This document shows, one piece after another, positions 20,435 to 32,500 of a stretch of 61,311 nt of DNA. Position 1 is the first letter of the stretch. The number at the start of each line of letters is the position of its first letter. Both the position numbers and the translations under genes were made by a program. The DNA is from Gnomoniopsis sp. IMI 355080. Its lineage: Eukaryota > Ascomycota > Sordariomycetes > Diaporthales > Gnomoniaceae. Where the stretch lies: contig JAPEVC010000215.1 in the NCBI GenBank assembly GCA_027946555.1, positions 1-61,311 of the forward strand, in the 5' to 3' direction. The notes beneath the pieces are model-generated. The model was not told where the DNA came from. It was given only the letters and a program-made list of their open reading frames with translations, and searched no databases.

Positions 20435-23400
20435 CTAGATGTATAAACTGGGTGGAGGCCCGAGGTAGCTCTTCTTGACGCCTCCAAAGTCCAGAAGGAT
20501 CTTTTCTAAAATAACATTCGTATGAAACAGTCGCAATCGTAATACATGCTCACCATCATGACAAGCTTGTCGATCCAGACAATGAACTTTCCGCCAGACA
20601 CAGTCCTGTACAGCAGTGATCCAATCGCCGGGAGACGGCAGCTCTGGGTCGCCCCTGACTGGATCTTCATCCAGCAGGTTGGCCACATGGACAGGCCCGC
20701 CATCAATCATGAATGCGTATCTCATGGTATCGGAGGGTGGGTCTTGGTATAGCGTCATGTTGAAATAAAGCACCAGATCAAACATCGCCTTCGCACCGAA
20801 GGTGAAGAACTTGTAGTTCAGCCACTCGGGATCAGATGTCTGGACGGCAGGGTCGAGGGAGATGGATCCAAGCGAAGATCGTCCTACATCTGGAAGAATG
20901 CGATATGAGGGACCTGGGTTCAACAGACATGCCGTCGGCGGTATGCTCACATGCCCATCTGCCTCGACGAATACGCCGGTGCAAGAGTCTGAGACGCGGC
21001 GGCCCGTCACAGGCAGATGGATTTGCTCAAAGTCACCCTCTGTGGAGCGGACCTCAATAAGAATCTCTTCGTCAAAGGTTGTCGGGACCTGGTCCCAATT
21101 GATCTCCAGGTGGATTCGCTGGTCCTCCTCCCCGGATGTCAACGTCCCTTCAACTTTGGAGAGGCATACCCAAGTAAAGTCGGCACTGACAGACCAGTGC
21201 ACAACCGAAGGGCCGCGGGAAAAGACCTCGAACCACCTCTTTCGCGGCCCATACCGGCTCATGGGCCCCAGTGTGACGCCTGGGACGAGATCACCCCTGC
21301 TGGGGTGCGTGAAATCACTGTTCTCGTTGACGAACCCAGGCCGCACCCCCTCGTGGCCTTCGACCATGATGCCCATGTGTCCCATGATGGCATTCGACCG
21401 CTGCCTCGTCTGCACGTAGCACAGACCGCTGATCATGTCCCGGCTTGGCGCGTGCCAGGTGTCGCCAAAGCCGATGTGCGGCTGGCACATGATGTGGTTC
21501 CACTTGCCGCCCAGCAGGGCATGGTACTCTTCAGACAACTCGAAGTCGGCATCGAAGAGCTCGAGGGCCCGCCGCGCAAGGAGATTGGCCGAGCTTCTGC
21601 GCTGGCGTGCGTACAGCTGATTTTTGCCGACAGTGACTTGAAGCGATGTGAAAATGGCGCTGGCCTTGACGGGGTGCAAGACAAGCTGGAAAACTGCAGG
21701 CTTCTGCTCCGGCGAGCAGCTACTGTAGATCGACTCTGCAAGGCATAGTAGGCTGTTCCACCGATTTAAAACGGTCTCTGCCTCATCGTAATGAACCAGC
21801 GAGAACGTCGTCGGCTCGATGTGCTCGTGACGACGGAGTGAGACCAGACGGTCATACTCGTGCCAGGCCTGAGCAACATCACCGCTGAGCTCTGGGCCGA
21901 AAGTACGGTCGGCGAGAGCACGCAAGAAGGGCAGGATCCCGTTGTTCGCAGGAATTGATTTAATGTCCCATGCCATGGACATTGCGAAGGTTAGGGGCAC
22001 CTCCAAAGGCTTGATGTCGCCGACGTTGAACACCCAGATCTGCCTCGCACCCTTGCTGTGCGCCTCACGAAGTTGGTGCCACGTCTTCCCGAGCGAGTTG
22101 CTGTTGAGCCATTTGTAACTCCTCGGCGTCCCGACGTATTCGAAGTGGTAGTACAGGCCCGCGCCTCCCCTCCTCTCTGCCTCTCCGCGCCCTCGCGGGA
22201 GCCGGCGGATGGTGCCGAAGTTGTCATCCGAGAAGAGCAGCGTGACATCCTCGGGGACCTCGAGACGCCCGCTGTCGTACTGCTCCTGCACTTCTTTGTA
22301 CAATGCCAGCAGCTGCGGCACAGCATCCTCGCGCCCGTGCACATCCTTGATGAGCGACCGCTGCGTCCGGAGCACGTCCGCGACCACGGCAGCGGGGTCG
22401 TCCGTCGCCGGCATCTTGGTGTCGTACTCACCGCGCATCCCCATGGTGAAGTAGGACTCGAACCCGGCGGCCCTTTCGACGCCTGTGGCAAAGTACTTTG
22501 TGATTTTGTCCTTGTTGGTGAGCCAGTTCCACGTGCCGAGCGGGTTGCCCTCCGCGAGCCACTCGTTCGCGAGCCGCTGCATGGGCTCGTGGTGCGAGGT
22601 CGAGACTACGATTCCCCAGGCGTCTGCCGTCCGCTGATTCTCCGGGTCGTCTGTGAAAAAAGAGGCGCCCGGGTTGGGGTAGCCGGGCCACATGGCCGGC
22701 CAGAGAAAGTTGGCCCGTAGGCGGAGTAGGAGCTCGAAGACCTTCTTGTAGAGTTGGACGTTGTAGCCCCCAAACTTCTCCCGGACCCAGCCTGTGAGGG
22801 CTGGCGCCTCGTCGTTGATGAAGATGCCACGATAGCGGACACTGGGCTCGCCGCTAACGGTGGTGATGGGCAAAGCGTAAATGTCGGGGTGTTGTTTGGG
22901 AGGGACATCAGCCCACCAGTACCATCTATATGATAAGTGAGTAAGCTGAGCAAGGCTTGTTATAAGACTTGATGGTAAAAGGTGTTACATACGGGGAAAC
23001 GCCTATCTGTTCTGAAAGGGCGTATATGCCAAAGATGGCACCTCTCTTGTTGCTTCCCGCGATCACAAGAGCTCTTTCGTAGCCATCTAGCGGGCCTTCA
23101 ACAACAGTGGTACAAAAGGATTCCCACCGGCCTCTGATGCTGCTAAAGTCGACCTTCCCGGATCCTTCCAGATCTTGCAAAAGCTTGCTCGACTCGATGC
23201 AGCCGACGATGATAGCCGTCTGAGCATGGCCATTCTCATCTGTCACGGCACCTGCATATTGTCGCACAGATGGCGGTGCCTTTCCTGTGACCCTAGCGAA
23301 ATCCTCGGATAGGATTTGCAATGCGATCTTCACTCCTTCATAATCGTCCGCGTCAACCAGTAACGGTGCTGTTGTGAGATTGAGTGCGCGAGGGTCTGCA

Positions 23401-23435
23401 TCGACAGAGAACGAAACAAATAGTTCCTGCTGCAT
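20435..23435 (-). CDS. GH115 xylan alpha-1,2-glucuronidase
   Basis: Spliced model: exon 1 23435-22993, intron 22992-22926 (GTATGT...ATAG), exon 2 22925-20435, 977 aa. GH115 enzymes cut 4-O-methyl-glucuronic acid from internal xylose units of glucuronoxylan. Family markers in order: the N-terminal helper domain (SEDFARVTGKAP, ALVIAGSNKRGAIFGIY), then WYWWADVPP, YRGIFINDEAPALTGW, GTWNWLTNKDKI, LLFSDDNFGTIRRLP, YYHFEYVGTPRSYKW, IWVFNVGDIKPLE, and the C-terminal beta domain ending DFGGVKKSYLGPPPS. Length is normal for the family. The ATG used is the first in frame (MQQELFVSF), and there is no visible signal peptide, which is unusual if the enzyme is secreted. Either an upstream exon is missed or the enzyme is intracellular. 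A GTGGGG CreA-type word lies upstream on the minus strand (23613-23618). Confidence 0.93.
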
Positions 23436-24314
23436 CGTGTCACCATTGCAGAATTCAACATGAGTTATTTTAACATGCACTATTTTTTGGGACAAGTCGG
23501 TCAGCCCATCAGTCCGTCACTCATAGGCTAGGAAGTTACCAATGTTCGCACAATCGTAAAGAGCCAGACAGCAAAACTGAATCAGGCTCTGGGCCTACGG
23601 TTCGGCTTCACCCCCCACGGGGATCCGATCTTCGGTCCCGATTACCCCGAGCCAGCAAAGCCAGCGATTAGCTACTTAGGTAATGTCCATATGGTCGGAA
23701 GTTGAAATTTGTATGCATGAAATCCGAAGTCGGTTTAGGGAGCAAGGTAGATGTTACATGTGTAAGTCGAAAAAGAAAGAAAACAAAGCACCGTGACCCT
23801 GGAACCCAATTTGGCTTTCATTGCCTGCTTACCTACCTGCAGCTAGGTAGGTACAGCACGTAGGTATACATCACACGGCTCAACCTGGAACATTTCCAAC
23901 CCCCAATGTCCCCCATCTGCTCGAGAAGATAGATCATGACCAATTTGATAGGATAGCACCTAGGTGTTTCACTAGGATCTCATGATGAGATGCGGAATTT
24001 ATGGGGCTTTCCACGGCAACAATGAGAATTCGATGCCGTGGTTAGTAATGCAAAGGTATGCATTGCCAATTTCAGCATGATAGACCAAAAATGTGCGTGT
24101 GCGTGTCCATGAGATGTTCGATGCGAGAAACCTAGTGATAGCATTTCAATGTAGGTAAATCTGCTTAATCGAGGTTTGTACAGCTGGACACTAATCACGT
24201 TGCGGCTCGGATGGAATTCTTCACTACAGCTGCCCAGTATCCCCCCCCTCTTTATTGCCCTTGCGGTGAATTGCACCTGGAAGAAGTAGCCTTGGGTTTC
24301 GGCTCGTCTCTACC
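23436..24314. other. Divergent flank between GH115 and a small gene
   Basis: The likely promoter region of GH115 (minus) and of the small gene at 24315 (plus). It contains TAGGTA/TACCTA words, an ACCTAGGT palindrome (23958-23965) and the CreA-type site mentioned for GH115. No coding region was seen. Confidence 0.45.
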
Positions 24315-24691
24315 ATGTTTACTTTTGAAATGGAAATCGGCGCGACTGTGATCCTCGCCGTGACAGCAGATGCGCTGCTCGCCGGTGACAAGTCATTCCA
24401 CAACTACATTCAGTAAATCTCTAGGTAGCTTTCCGCCCAGAATTCATCATAACATCCCATGTCTATGGACTCTCGACGACACCCTTCGCCTCACCAGAGA
24501 CCTACATCCGCTGGCGCGTCCCACCCCTGCGCAGCCACTGGAAGGGGCCTTTCTACGTGATTGCCGTGTCGCTCAACGACCGCGGTCGACACGTATATCG
24601 TGCTGTGAGACGGAAGTGGATCGCGGAAGCGGGTGATCGCATGGCAACGATGGAAATAATCTTGATACACAGATTGAAGGCTGAGCTCTGA
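24315..24691 (+). CDS. Small two-exon hypothetical protein
   Basis: Proposed from reading frame and splice sites: exon 1 24315-24384 and exon 2 24441-24691, 106 aa, with a 56-bp intron (GTGACA...CCCAG) and matching phase. The joined protein starts MFTFEMEIGATVILAV and continues with a hydrophobic stretch, then a well-formed domain (SPETYIRWRVPPLRSHWKG, PFYVIAVSLNDRGRHVYRA, VRRKWIAEAGDRM). The Trp/Arg/Tyr-rich composition and steady GC-rich codon use over exon 2 argue for real coding. I do not recognise the family. The N-terminal exon and the donor are less certain than exon 2. Confidence 0.5.
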
Positions 24692-25530
24692 GTTCTGGTT
24701 TATGTTGGTTCTGTATCCGCTTGGTTTCTCGAGCTCTTTATAGATTTACCTCCAGTAAGTGAAGTTAGGACAGCATGGGACCAAACTGGATATACCTAGG
24801 TAAGTCGTAATGATTTGAGGGGACGGATAGGGGTAGTCAAACAAGTCTTCTGGCGTTGGCCAAATGCACCCAAGACTCAACCTTTGCGCAGGACATAGCG
24901 AGATTTGTCAAATGCTCCAAGAGTCTGGATGATTTTCATCGTGGCATTCACGGATGCATGCCCAGGGTGGGTCCGGTCTGCTGATGTGCCCACCTTCACT
25001 CACCCTCGCGCTTCAATCTTGACCAGACAGAACCCATAAGCACCAAGTGCACTATCACCTTCCACTCCTAGTTAACGGTCAGCCATTGACGTCAGTATGT
25101 GACCAACGACTCACTGCTTGCATTTTATGCAACTCGCTTGGGAGCCTGGGAGGGCCAGCTGCATCGTGGCCCCCACTTGGCCATTATCATGCCCGCATCT
25201 GCATTCACCAACTGCACTCAAGGACGAATGCAAAGGCTACAAAGCTGTACATCGATGAATGAATTTATAATATGGCACATATAGTGCCATAGTCTGCATA
25301 TCCTCGCGATGTAAAGTAAGCAAACGCTTGTGCTTCCCGAGCCGGGCTCCTACAGTGACCGACCGCTTCTTGATGACCTCCAATCGACTTCTTCCATTCA
25401 AACTAGTATCATGATACCATTTGTTGTATACTATCGACAAGAGAATTGCAACATAATTCCGTTACTGAGTGGTAGAGGTTCAGGTTTTATGGCATGACAC
25501 ATTGTTAAAAGCACTACCCGCACTGTCGCC
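24692..25530. other. Intergenic, nothing recognised
   Basis: The 5' flank of the ankyrin gene. Short frames only. One ACCTAGGT palindrome at 24794-24801. Confidence 0.5.
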
Positions 25531-28027
25531 ATGAACGCTTTCCAAATTGCCGCTGGCTTTTTAGGTGTGGTCGACGTGGCCGCCAGGACATCATATCATA
25601 TTGGGCAACTGATAGCGGCTTGGGGTTCGGCCCCAAAGGAGTTATGCGATCTTGAAGACAGTATCAGTTGTCTTGAGGAACTTCTGACTTGCGCCAGACA
25701 AGCTGGGTAAGCATTACTGCTAAACATTCCATTTATGCTTGCTTGGGCCGGTAAATCTGGCTGAAAGTGGAAATTTTTAGCGAGCACGTTATTTCCAGTG
25801 GTATCAATCAGTCCAGCTACTCTATTCAAATCCAGCAGCTCAACAAACAAGCGAACTCGGCAAGAGCCACTCTAGATGCCTTGCACAAAATTTTGGCAGG
25901 CGATATGCAAGTACCGTTCAGTCTTGATCCGGCAGATACTTGCAGTGTATCGTTTCGTCGAAGCCTCAAAGCCAAGTGGGTTGTGCATAAGAAAACCGCT
26001 CTCGCGTTGCTAGCCCAAATCAACAACACCCATCGACAGATGCTGGTCTGCCTGGCATCACTGAACTTGTATGCTGTTCTTACACCCCTCTGATATGTCG
26101 AATAGTGCTCTGTAATTAGCTAACCGCGAATAGGGTGGCTTCCGTAGACATTCTCAGTTATTCCCAACACCAGACCTCGATGCTCTCATCCCTCGACGTG
26201 TCAATTCAAGCGGCGTCACAAGACCAAAACATCATCAACACTATCCACCAGTCACAAAACAGCATCATCGATCACTTTTCCAGGACACAAGTTCCAAGCC
26301 CGTCCCTTACGCTAGAACAAGTCGACCGGTCTATTGAACATGGCTTACAAAGGTTTTTGCAGCGTCAAGAGACCCAAATGCGAGTCTGGCGCAAGGACCA
26401 AAACGAGAGGAGCTTTGAACGACTTGAGTCTGCATCCAGGCTGAATATTGCCGTCCTTAAAAGAGACTCTTCAGAGAGACTCGGGGACCAGAAACAAACT
26501 TCCTTGCATTCACAGGACATCCGACACCGATCATCAACCTCACAAAACGCAAGCTGTAATACTGCTTGCAGATGCAAATGCCACGCTCAATCCAAAACTG
26601 TTCATTGGCGCCTTTTATCCTTTAGCTTGGCTGCTGGATCCTTCAGTGGATTCTTTACTGGGACTCGACGCGCCAAATGCAGTATGGTTTCCTGCAGTAA
26701 AGCCCATCACGCAAAACGGTACTATGTCCATTGGGCGCTCCCCCGCTGGCTCTATAATGGGGCGATATCTGCCATTCTTACTAATGGCCATGGAGCGCCA
26801 GAACTGGTTTTACGCATACTGAATCGCGTGTCGCGCCATGACGATTTCTTCGGCTTCTTCCAGCACATACGACGTGGAGATATAGACATGGTTCAAAGGT
26901 TGTTAAAAGAAAGGAAGGCGTCAATATTTGATGTGGACAGCAGAACCGGGACATCTGTTTTACAAGCTTGTCTACAGTATGGGCAACTTCAAGTAGCCCG
27001 GGCACTCCTTTGTGAGGGAGCTGACCCGTTGCAACACGATGATAATGGCAACAACGCTCTCCTAAACCTGGTGCTTCAAGTTGAGCTGTCTCCGACTAAG
27101 CGGCGACAGCTTCAACTAGAAGGGGTGATCTCGACTGATTTTCTTGAGGATTTCTGCGAATTCACACCCTTACATAAGATCAGTTCAGGTATCGTGGACC
27201 TCGATATGGAAACATACCTAGATCTTCACTCTCAGGACATCGACATAGATGCCAACGATGCTATCGGACAGACTGCTCTCTTTTATGCGTCTGCAACAGG
27301 CAACATTATGGCTATTCGGGCACTGCTTGATGCCGGTGCCTCATGTTGTGGAGAGAAATACACCCCGCTGTTCATCGCTTGCCGCAATCTGCATGTTGAT
27401 GCAGTCAGATTATTGCTCGGAGCGGGCGCAGACCCAAATGGTAGGTCTTGCGCAAACAGTGCCCTACCGCTTTCGGCATTCATGCCCTCGGAGGAGCAAT
27501 GGGCTGTTTTGGAGATAGCTACTATGCTCATCCATTACGGTGCTGACGTCAATGGGACAGATCGCATTCAGAGTACTGCCACGGATTGTGCTTCTTCAAA
27601 TAATCTCAGTAGATTACTCGAACTACTACTCAACGAAGGAGCCGACCTTGATCATCGAGATCTAGATGGAGACAATGCGCTTATCAATGCGCTCCGATGG
27701 CGCTCGTACGAGTGTGTGTCCGTGCTATTGGAACGAGGTATCGATTACAGCAATATCAATCATAATGGGTGGACTGTCCTTCATGAGCTCGGACGCTCGG
27801 CAAGCCTGAATATGATTGAAGTTTTCGTGAAATCGGGAATTGTGTGGACTGGGTTGGACCGCGATCGACGGGACGCAGACGGCAACACGGCTCTGCAGAT
27901 ATTTAACGTTCGAGAGGATCTCACCGAGGATTTGGAAGCAGCATTTTTGCAGTTGATGGATATAATGTCAGGCTATGGCGACTTTCCTGAGACAGATGAC
28001 TATTTTGACGCCGTGGAAAGGCAGTAG
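25531..28027 (+). CDS. Ankyrin-repeat protein with fungal STAND-type N-terminal domain
   Basis: Spliced model: exons 25531-25706, 25781-26068 and 26134-28027, 785 aa, all junctions GT-AG and in phase. Residues 1-120 (FQIAAGFLGVVDVA..., APKELCDLEDSISCLEELL) match the fungal N-terminal domain found on STAND/NLR-type and HeLo-like proteins. A helical Gln-rich middle follows. Around residue 295 comes a Cys-x-Cys-x-Cys-His knot (CRCKCH) plus a C-x5-C element that recurs in fungal ankyrin proteins of this kind. Ankyrin repeats fill about residues 400-730 (for example GTSVLQACLQYGQLQVARAL, TALFYASATGNIMAIRALL). Relatives take part in self/non-self recognition and cell death or in uncharacterised signalling. 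No NACHT or NB-ARC ATPase domain is present. A role in incompatibility is inference. Confidence 0.85.
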
Positions 28028-28539
28028 AAAGGGAGTAGTAGGGCAGTGGATTAGTGGGTTGTAGACATCCAGTTGCCCGGCACACACACAGTTCTCGACT
28101 CTTTCTTTTTCACACAGCATGTCTTGAATCCCGGGGTCGTGTATGTACAGCTTGGCCTATACACTTCTAATGGAAGTTTATATAGTATATAATGTCAAAA
28201 ATATGGTCAATATTGTTACCTCCGGTCTTTTTTGGCAATGGGCGCCGAAACTCTGTATTTGTGAATATACACCTATATATCCAGGACCTTACATCCATCC
28301 GGGTGTAAGAGCTTCGGAGGGCTGAGGCAACGACACGCTTCTTGAGCGTAATCCACCTAGGTAGCATTGCATGATTTCTACTTTCGCATCATAAATACCA
28401 CCAGTCTTTTCAAGTCGTTGATTCTCGTTACTATAATAGGTACCAAGGTCTATTTTACGTACATCATGTTGACCTTGGCTAGATACAGTCAAGGCAAACA
28501 GAGGTCAAGGTATTGCCACGTAGCTCCAAGCATCTACCT
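28028..28539. other. Intergenic, upstream of GMC relic
   Basis: AT-rich 3' flank of the ankyrin gene, with TATATA words near 28180-28290 and an ACCTAGGT palindrome at 28355-28362. No gene seen. Confidence 0.45.
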
Positions 28540-28800
28540 TTGTGGACAGGCCTTGCAAGCTCACATTTTGTCCACAGCAGCCCCCTTCTGGTTCACCACG
28601 TCAGAGGTTCAAGCAAATCATGACTACATGGCCATTGGAGGCGGCGCCGCGGGACTCACATTTATGGTCCGCCTTCACTGAAGTCCCAACATCAACGTGT
28701 TGGTCCTTGGATTCGGTGGATGGGGTAGCGAAGATGTGTTTTAGACGAATTCATCCCTCCCGAGCAAGATAATGGCGTAGAACGGGGGGCCGAGACTGGG
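28540..28800 (+). pseudogene. Truncated GMC oxidoreductase (glucose oxidase-like) relic
   Basis: One frame reads a hydrophobic leader-like stretch, then SEVQANHDYMAIGGGAAGLT: the FAD-binding start of GMC oxidoreductases (usually YD-x-x-IGGG-x-AG-x-x). It meets a stop at 28679-28681 after FMVRLH, then continues in the same register with SPNINVLVLGFGGWGSEDVF, which matches the next strand of the fold (usually NVSVLVLEAG). A further stop follows. The remaining roughly 500 residues are absent, and the next gene begins shortly after. This is therefore a decayed N-terminal fragment. The family call rests on the Rossmann motif and its neighbour strand. Confidence 0.6.
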
Positions 28801-29046
28801 TGGGGCAGTTTGCGTGGGTGCCACGAGAGAAGTTGATTGACAGCAGATTCAGAAACCTCTTATTGCCACTCGCCTGGTTGATGGCATGCACTACCTAGGT
28901 AGTGAAGCAAGAATTTACTACATTTGAGTTTAAGGTAGGAGATCAGTCGCCTGTAAATGAAAGGTACGTGACTTCTTATGGTAAGACACAATGCAGCTGA
29001 TCTGGTGTGCGTGAGCTGTCTTTGAGTCCAATTTGTTACAGCTCTG

Positions 29047-30258
29047 TCAAGAGTACCACACAGCGTTCGCACAGCAACCTTTGCCCGCGACGACCGCGTC
29101 AATAATATCAAGGTGGGCAACCACCGCCGCAGAACTTGCATCCTCACTCATTTCCCAGATCTCAACAAATCCAGTCAAGCTGTCGGTAAGCGCCACGAAC
29201 CGGTCACTAAATGGACTGGGCGACACGGCATTAGCCGCTCCACCGCTGGTCGTAGTCTCGATGAGGAAGTTCTGCGACACGATGGCACCATCGTCCGCCA
29301 GCGTGAAGGCGCTAATGAACCCCTTAGCAGACCGACCCCTGTTGGTAGCCCACAGGTACTTCCCGCTGGAAGAGAGCACGACTTCATCGGCCCAGTAGAG
29401 CGTCGCGTTCAGGCCATTGGCCAGCAGCGGGTATGTAACATTCTCGAACGTCGGCGTGCCTGTGGTGGGATCTACGGTGTACTGGGCGATTTGGCTGGAG
29501 CCCTCCATCACGACGTACAGATACGTGCCATTCGGGTGTATCGCCACGTGTCTAGGATCAGCCCCTTCGACGTGGGCTTCAAGCTCGTCAACGTATGTCA
29601 CAAGGCCCGTCGAAGAGTCGATGCTGTGCGTCCACAGAGAGTTCTCGGTGTCGTCGGCCGAGTACAGGAACTTGGAGTCCGGGCTGATGACGGAGCCATG
29701 GACGGCGGATGTGGTTTCATGGTACGTGAAATTTTGAATCACTTCAACGAGCGCTCCGGTTTCATCAACCGACAAAACGGCGCCACAGCCTGCAGAACCG
29801 GATGTACCGGATGCCGAGCTGCTGAAGAAGGCTCCGTATAAGGCATATGGGGGATTGTGATCGGCGACTTGAAAGATGGCACTGGCGGTGCAGTTGCCTC
29901 CTCCTGTCGCAACGGTGGCTGTGTGCGTTATGCTGCCGTTCTCAAGGGAATAGCTCATGAAACCAGTACCGCCGTACAAATTCCCATAAAGGGCACTTTT
30001 GTCATGCTATGTTGTATCCTGTCAGTACGGTCCCCATTCCAGATGTATGGTGTCTCGCTGACTTACATTGAGGTTTAGCCATGAATTAGCATTCGGGACT
30101 GTGGTATTGGCAATCAATTCCAGGGTCAACGCTTCATCGTCGAACTCGACTGTATAGAGAAACTTTGTGCCAAATGTTCCCACAATCATATGATGTGTTG
30201 CAGCGTTGACGGCGCCGATGGCGCTCAGGAGGGCCACAGCTCTGATAGACCCGTGCAT
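29047..30258 (-). CDS. Secreted lactonase-type seven-bladed beta-propeller protein
   Basis: Spliced model: exon 1 30258-30067, intron 30066-30007 (GTAAGT...ATAG), exon 2 30006-29047, 383 aa. A clear signal peptide covers residues 1-19 (MHGSIRAVALLSAIGAVNA). The rest is a beta-propeller like fungal carboxy-cis,cis-muconate cyclase (CMLE) and 6-phosphogluconolactonase: HHMIVGTFGTKFLYTV, SAVHGSVISPDSKFLYSADD, DPRHVAIHPNGTYLYVV, and SSGKYLWATNRGRS, the last a typical 'N-R-G' signature. Intracellular CMLE opens or closes lactones in aromatic degradation. Secreted relatives are common in fungi but mostly uncharacterised. The exact substrate is unknown. Several N-glycosylation sites (NGS, NFT, NGT, NVT) fit secretion. 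Confidence 0.88.
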
Positions 30259-32500
30259 GTCAATTGTGCAGTCTTCTATGACTAGTGCAAATAGGCTAAA
30301 TGAGAGTGATGGTAGATACAAATAGGAGGTCATAAGATTCAAAGTCAATAAGGTGACTTCGCTCGCTCTTATAGGAACTGAATGAAATGCCTATTTCTTA
30401 CTTTCTTAAGGTGTGGACCTTAGCCAAGCTGCTCCTGGCTCTGAGCCGAACACGCCCCACTGCCAAGGTCTACTAAGGTTGGTGACATTCCAATGAGTAG
30501 GTATAAGGCGAGATAAACGTAGTTGCGTGATCAGTATGAACCGTGTCTCTAATTGTCCAGCATCGAAACGGGATGTGGGGAGAGCATCATGTCCGAACAG
30601 GAGGTCTCCCGCAGCCTTGGTGGCGTGGCAGACTGGCGACCAAGTGAAAAACAATTCAGTCAAGGTAGCCCTTGCTAGTTGGAGATTGTGCGTCTGGGCA
30701 AATTCAGCTAACACAGTGTCCCAACAGAGGCGAGTGCCGCCCCGGACGACAAAGGGGTTCTTTGCGAGTCATATTCTGAACTTTAATCGGTGGGAAGGCC
30801 GTACTGTTTTGGCGAGGTGACTATTTCTTGTAGACATGATGTTGAAGCTCGTTACCGTAGAATAAAAGTAAAGGGCAGCCAAGATTTGTATACTTTGCTG
30901 TGCTGTCTAGCAGGGAGTCCAGTTATTAAGGAGACTCTCCAGCTCCCCATCAGATCCCGCAATTACTTCTGCCACTCTGATGACAGCATACTTCCAACAA
31001 GGCCAACCATTGATGTGTTTTGGTCTCTCTTATTTTGGACTTGAAAAGGACCTTATGGTTTCTCATTTCAGCCTCGATACTCGAGCAGGACCTCTCGCGG
31101 CAGTCTAAATCTAGTCTCGTTGCTTTGTGATTGGCAATGAAGTTGCACTTTCTTGTTTGGTGCGTTTCCGGTTGCCTTTGTATGGAGCTCAGAGCAGCAT
31201 AGCGAGGTGGAATTCCGTGGCGTCAAGTTTCACTGCATGTGGCTTTGAGTATCCTCACCAGGCGTAGCGACCATGGGTGCGGTCAATGCCTTTTCTTCTG
31301 CAGTTCTAAGGTTTGAACTCGACAACCGGCACAGGAGAATACTCACTTAGGTACTCTCTGACGGGGATGGTGGACGATATTTGATCTTGAACACATGATT
31401 CACTGAGATGATGCAGGTGGTGCACTCCCCGGGCGGCGTGCCTATGGGATCGCCAACCTCCTTTTAAAAGAATCTCATCCCATGGAAACCCTTGGTTGGT
31501 GATTTGTGATTCAGCCTCTCAATCATTCTCCAACTGATAACTATGTTAGTAGCACTGGGCAGTCGGCACCTGGTCCACATGAAATCCAATGGCCTCCACA
31601 CCAATCCGAACAAGCAGCGTATGCAACTTGCCCTACATCCTCAACACGTTTATCGACAAGGCTTCCACCACCGTTCTGCTCATGGTTTACATGCCTTTAT
31701 AGTTTAGAGAGGCGCGGTATAACAGGAGGACTTAGCTACGAGCTGACTAACGCTTTCGAAAGCGTTGATTCCCTTCTCATTAGCTACTTTGGGTTCGTTC
31801 TGGTGCTGACTGGGGACAGTCACCAAAGGTTTTTTTGCTATGGAACCTTACAGACCACCTCACCTCAGAGAGAGCTTCTTTGAACGAAATCAGTCTAGTG
31901 GTAAATGTAACCCAGAAGAGTCATCATATCTTGTTTCGAGAAAAATTGTGCAAATCGATTTTTGAATATAACCCGCCCGGAGTTGTCTTACAAATGGTTT
32001 TCGCTTTCCCGTAACGCATGGTTTTCCGGCTAGTCATTTTGTTCATATTCAATCTTCGCGCGGGAATTCGGTGTCCAGAACTGTCTTTGAGGTTTCCCAA
32101 CAGCTTCTAGCGTCGCATTCTGAATGGCCCAGACAGCAAGTTACCTCGACGCGTTCGTCCACTTCTCTCAAATATCACTGTGGGCATACACCGTGAGCAG
32201 AACTCGCCAACACCACCGAACCAGAATTCGTGCAAGGAGATCTCGGACGCTGCACAAGGCAGTCTTTACAAACTTTAGTGTATGATCTCGCGGCGTTGAA
32301 GTTGACTCGATCGATCACTTTTCTTGGTCTACAGGCCCCTACACGATGTAATGTACGCCACTTCGCGTTCTGATGCAAGTGATATTGGTACCTCGCGGAC
32401 TACATCGGCATAGTCACCCTGCTTGTAAAAGTCGAAAGAAGCTCGTCTCTCGTGCTGGCTTTTGGACCCTTGTTCGATCGCGACATAAAAAGCGGCATGA
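30259..32500. other. Long stretch without a supported gene
   Basis: Between the lactonase and MFS genes. Frames such as 30406-30714 (minus) and 31506-31883 (plus) have no family features. I see no repeat or RNA gene. Confidence 0.45.

Noticed and set aside
21017..21748. Plus-strand frame of 243 codons inside the GH115 gene
   Set aside because: Antisense shadow for the same reason.
22058..22720. Plus-strand frame of 220 codons inside the GH115 gene
   Set aside because: Antisense shadow of a GC-rich exon; it has no motifs, and the minus frame carries all GH115 signatures.
29113..29841. Plus-strand frame of 242 codons over the lactonase gene
   Set aside because: Antisense shadow of the beta-propeller exon, without recognisable domains.
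32329..32500. Long C-terminal extension of the MFS transporter in the open frame
   Set aside because: A GT-AG intron (32574-32519) gives the family-typical ending FLYTM; the extension has no relation to the transporter family.
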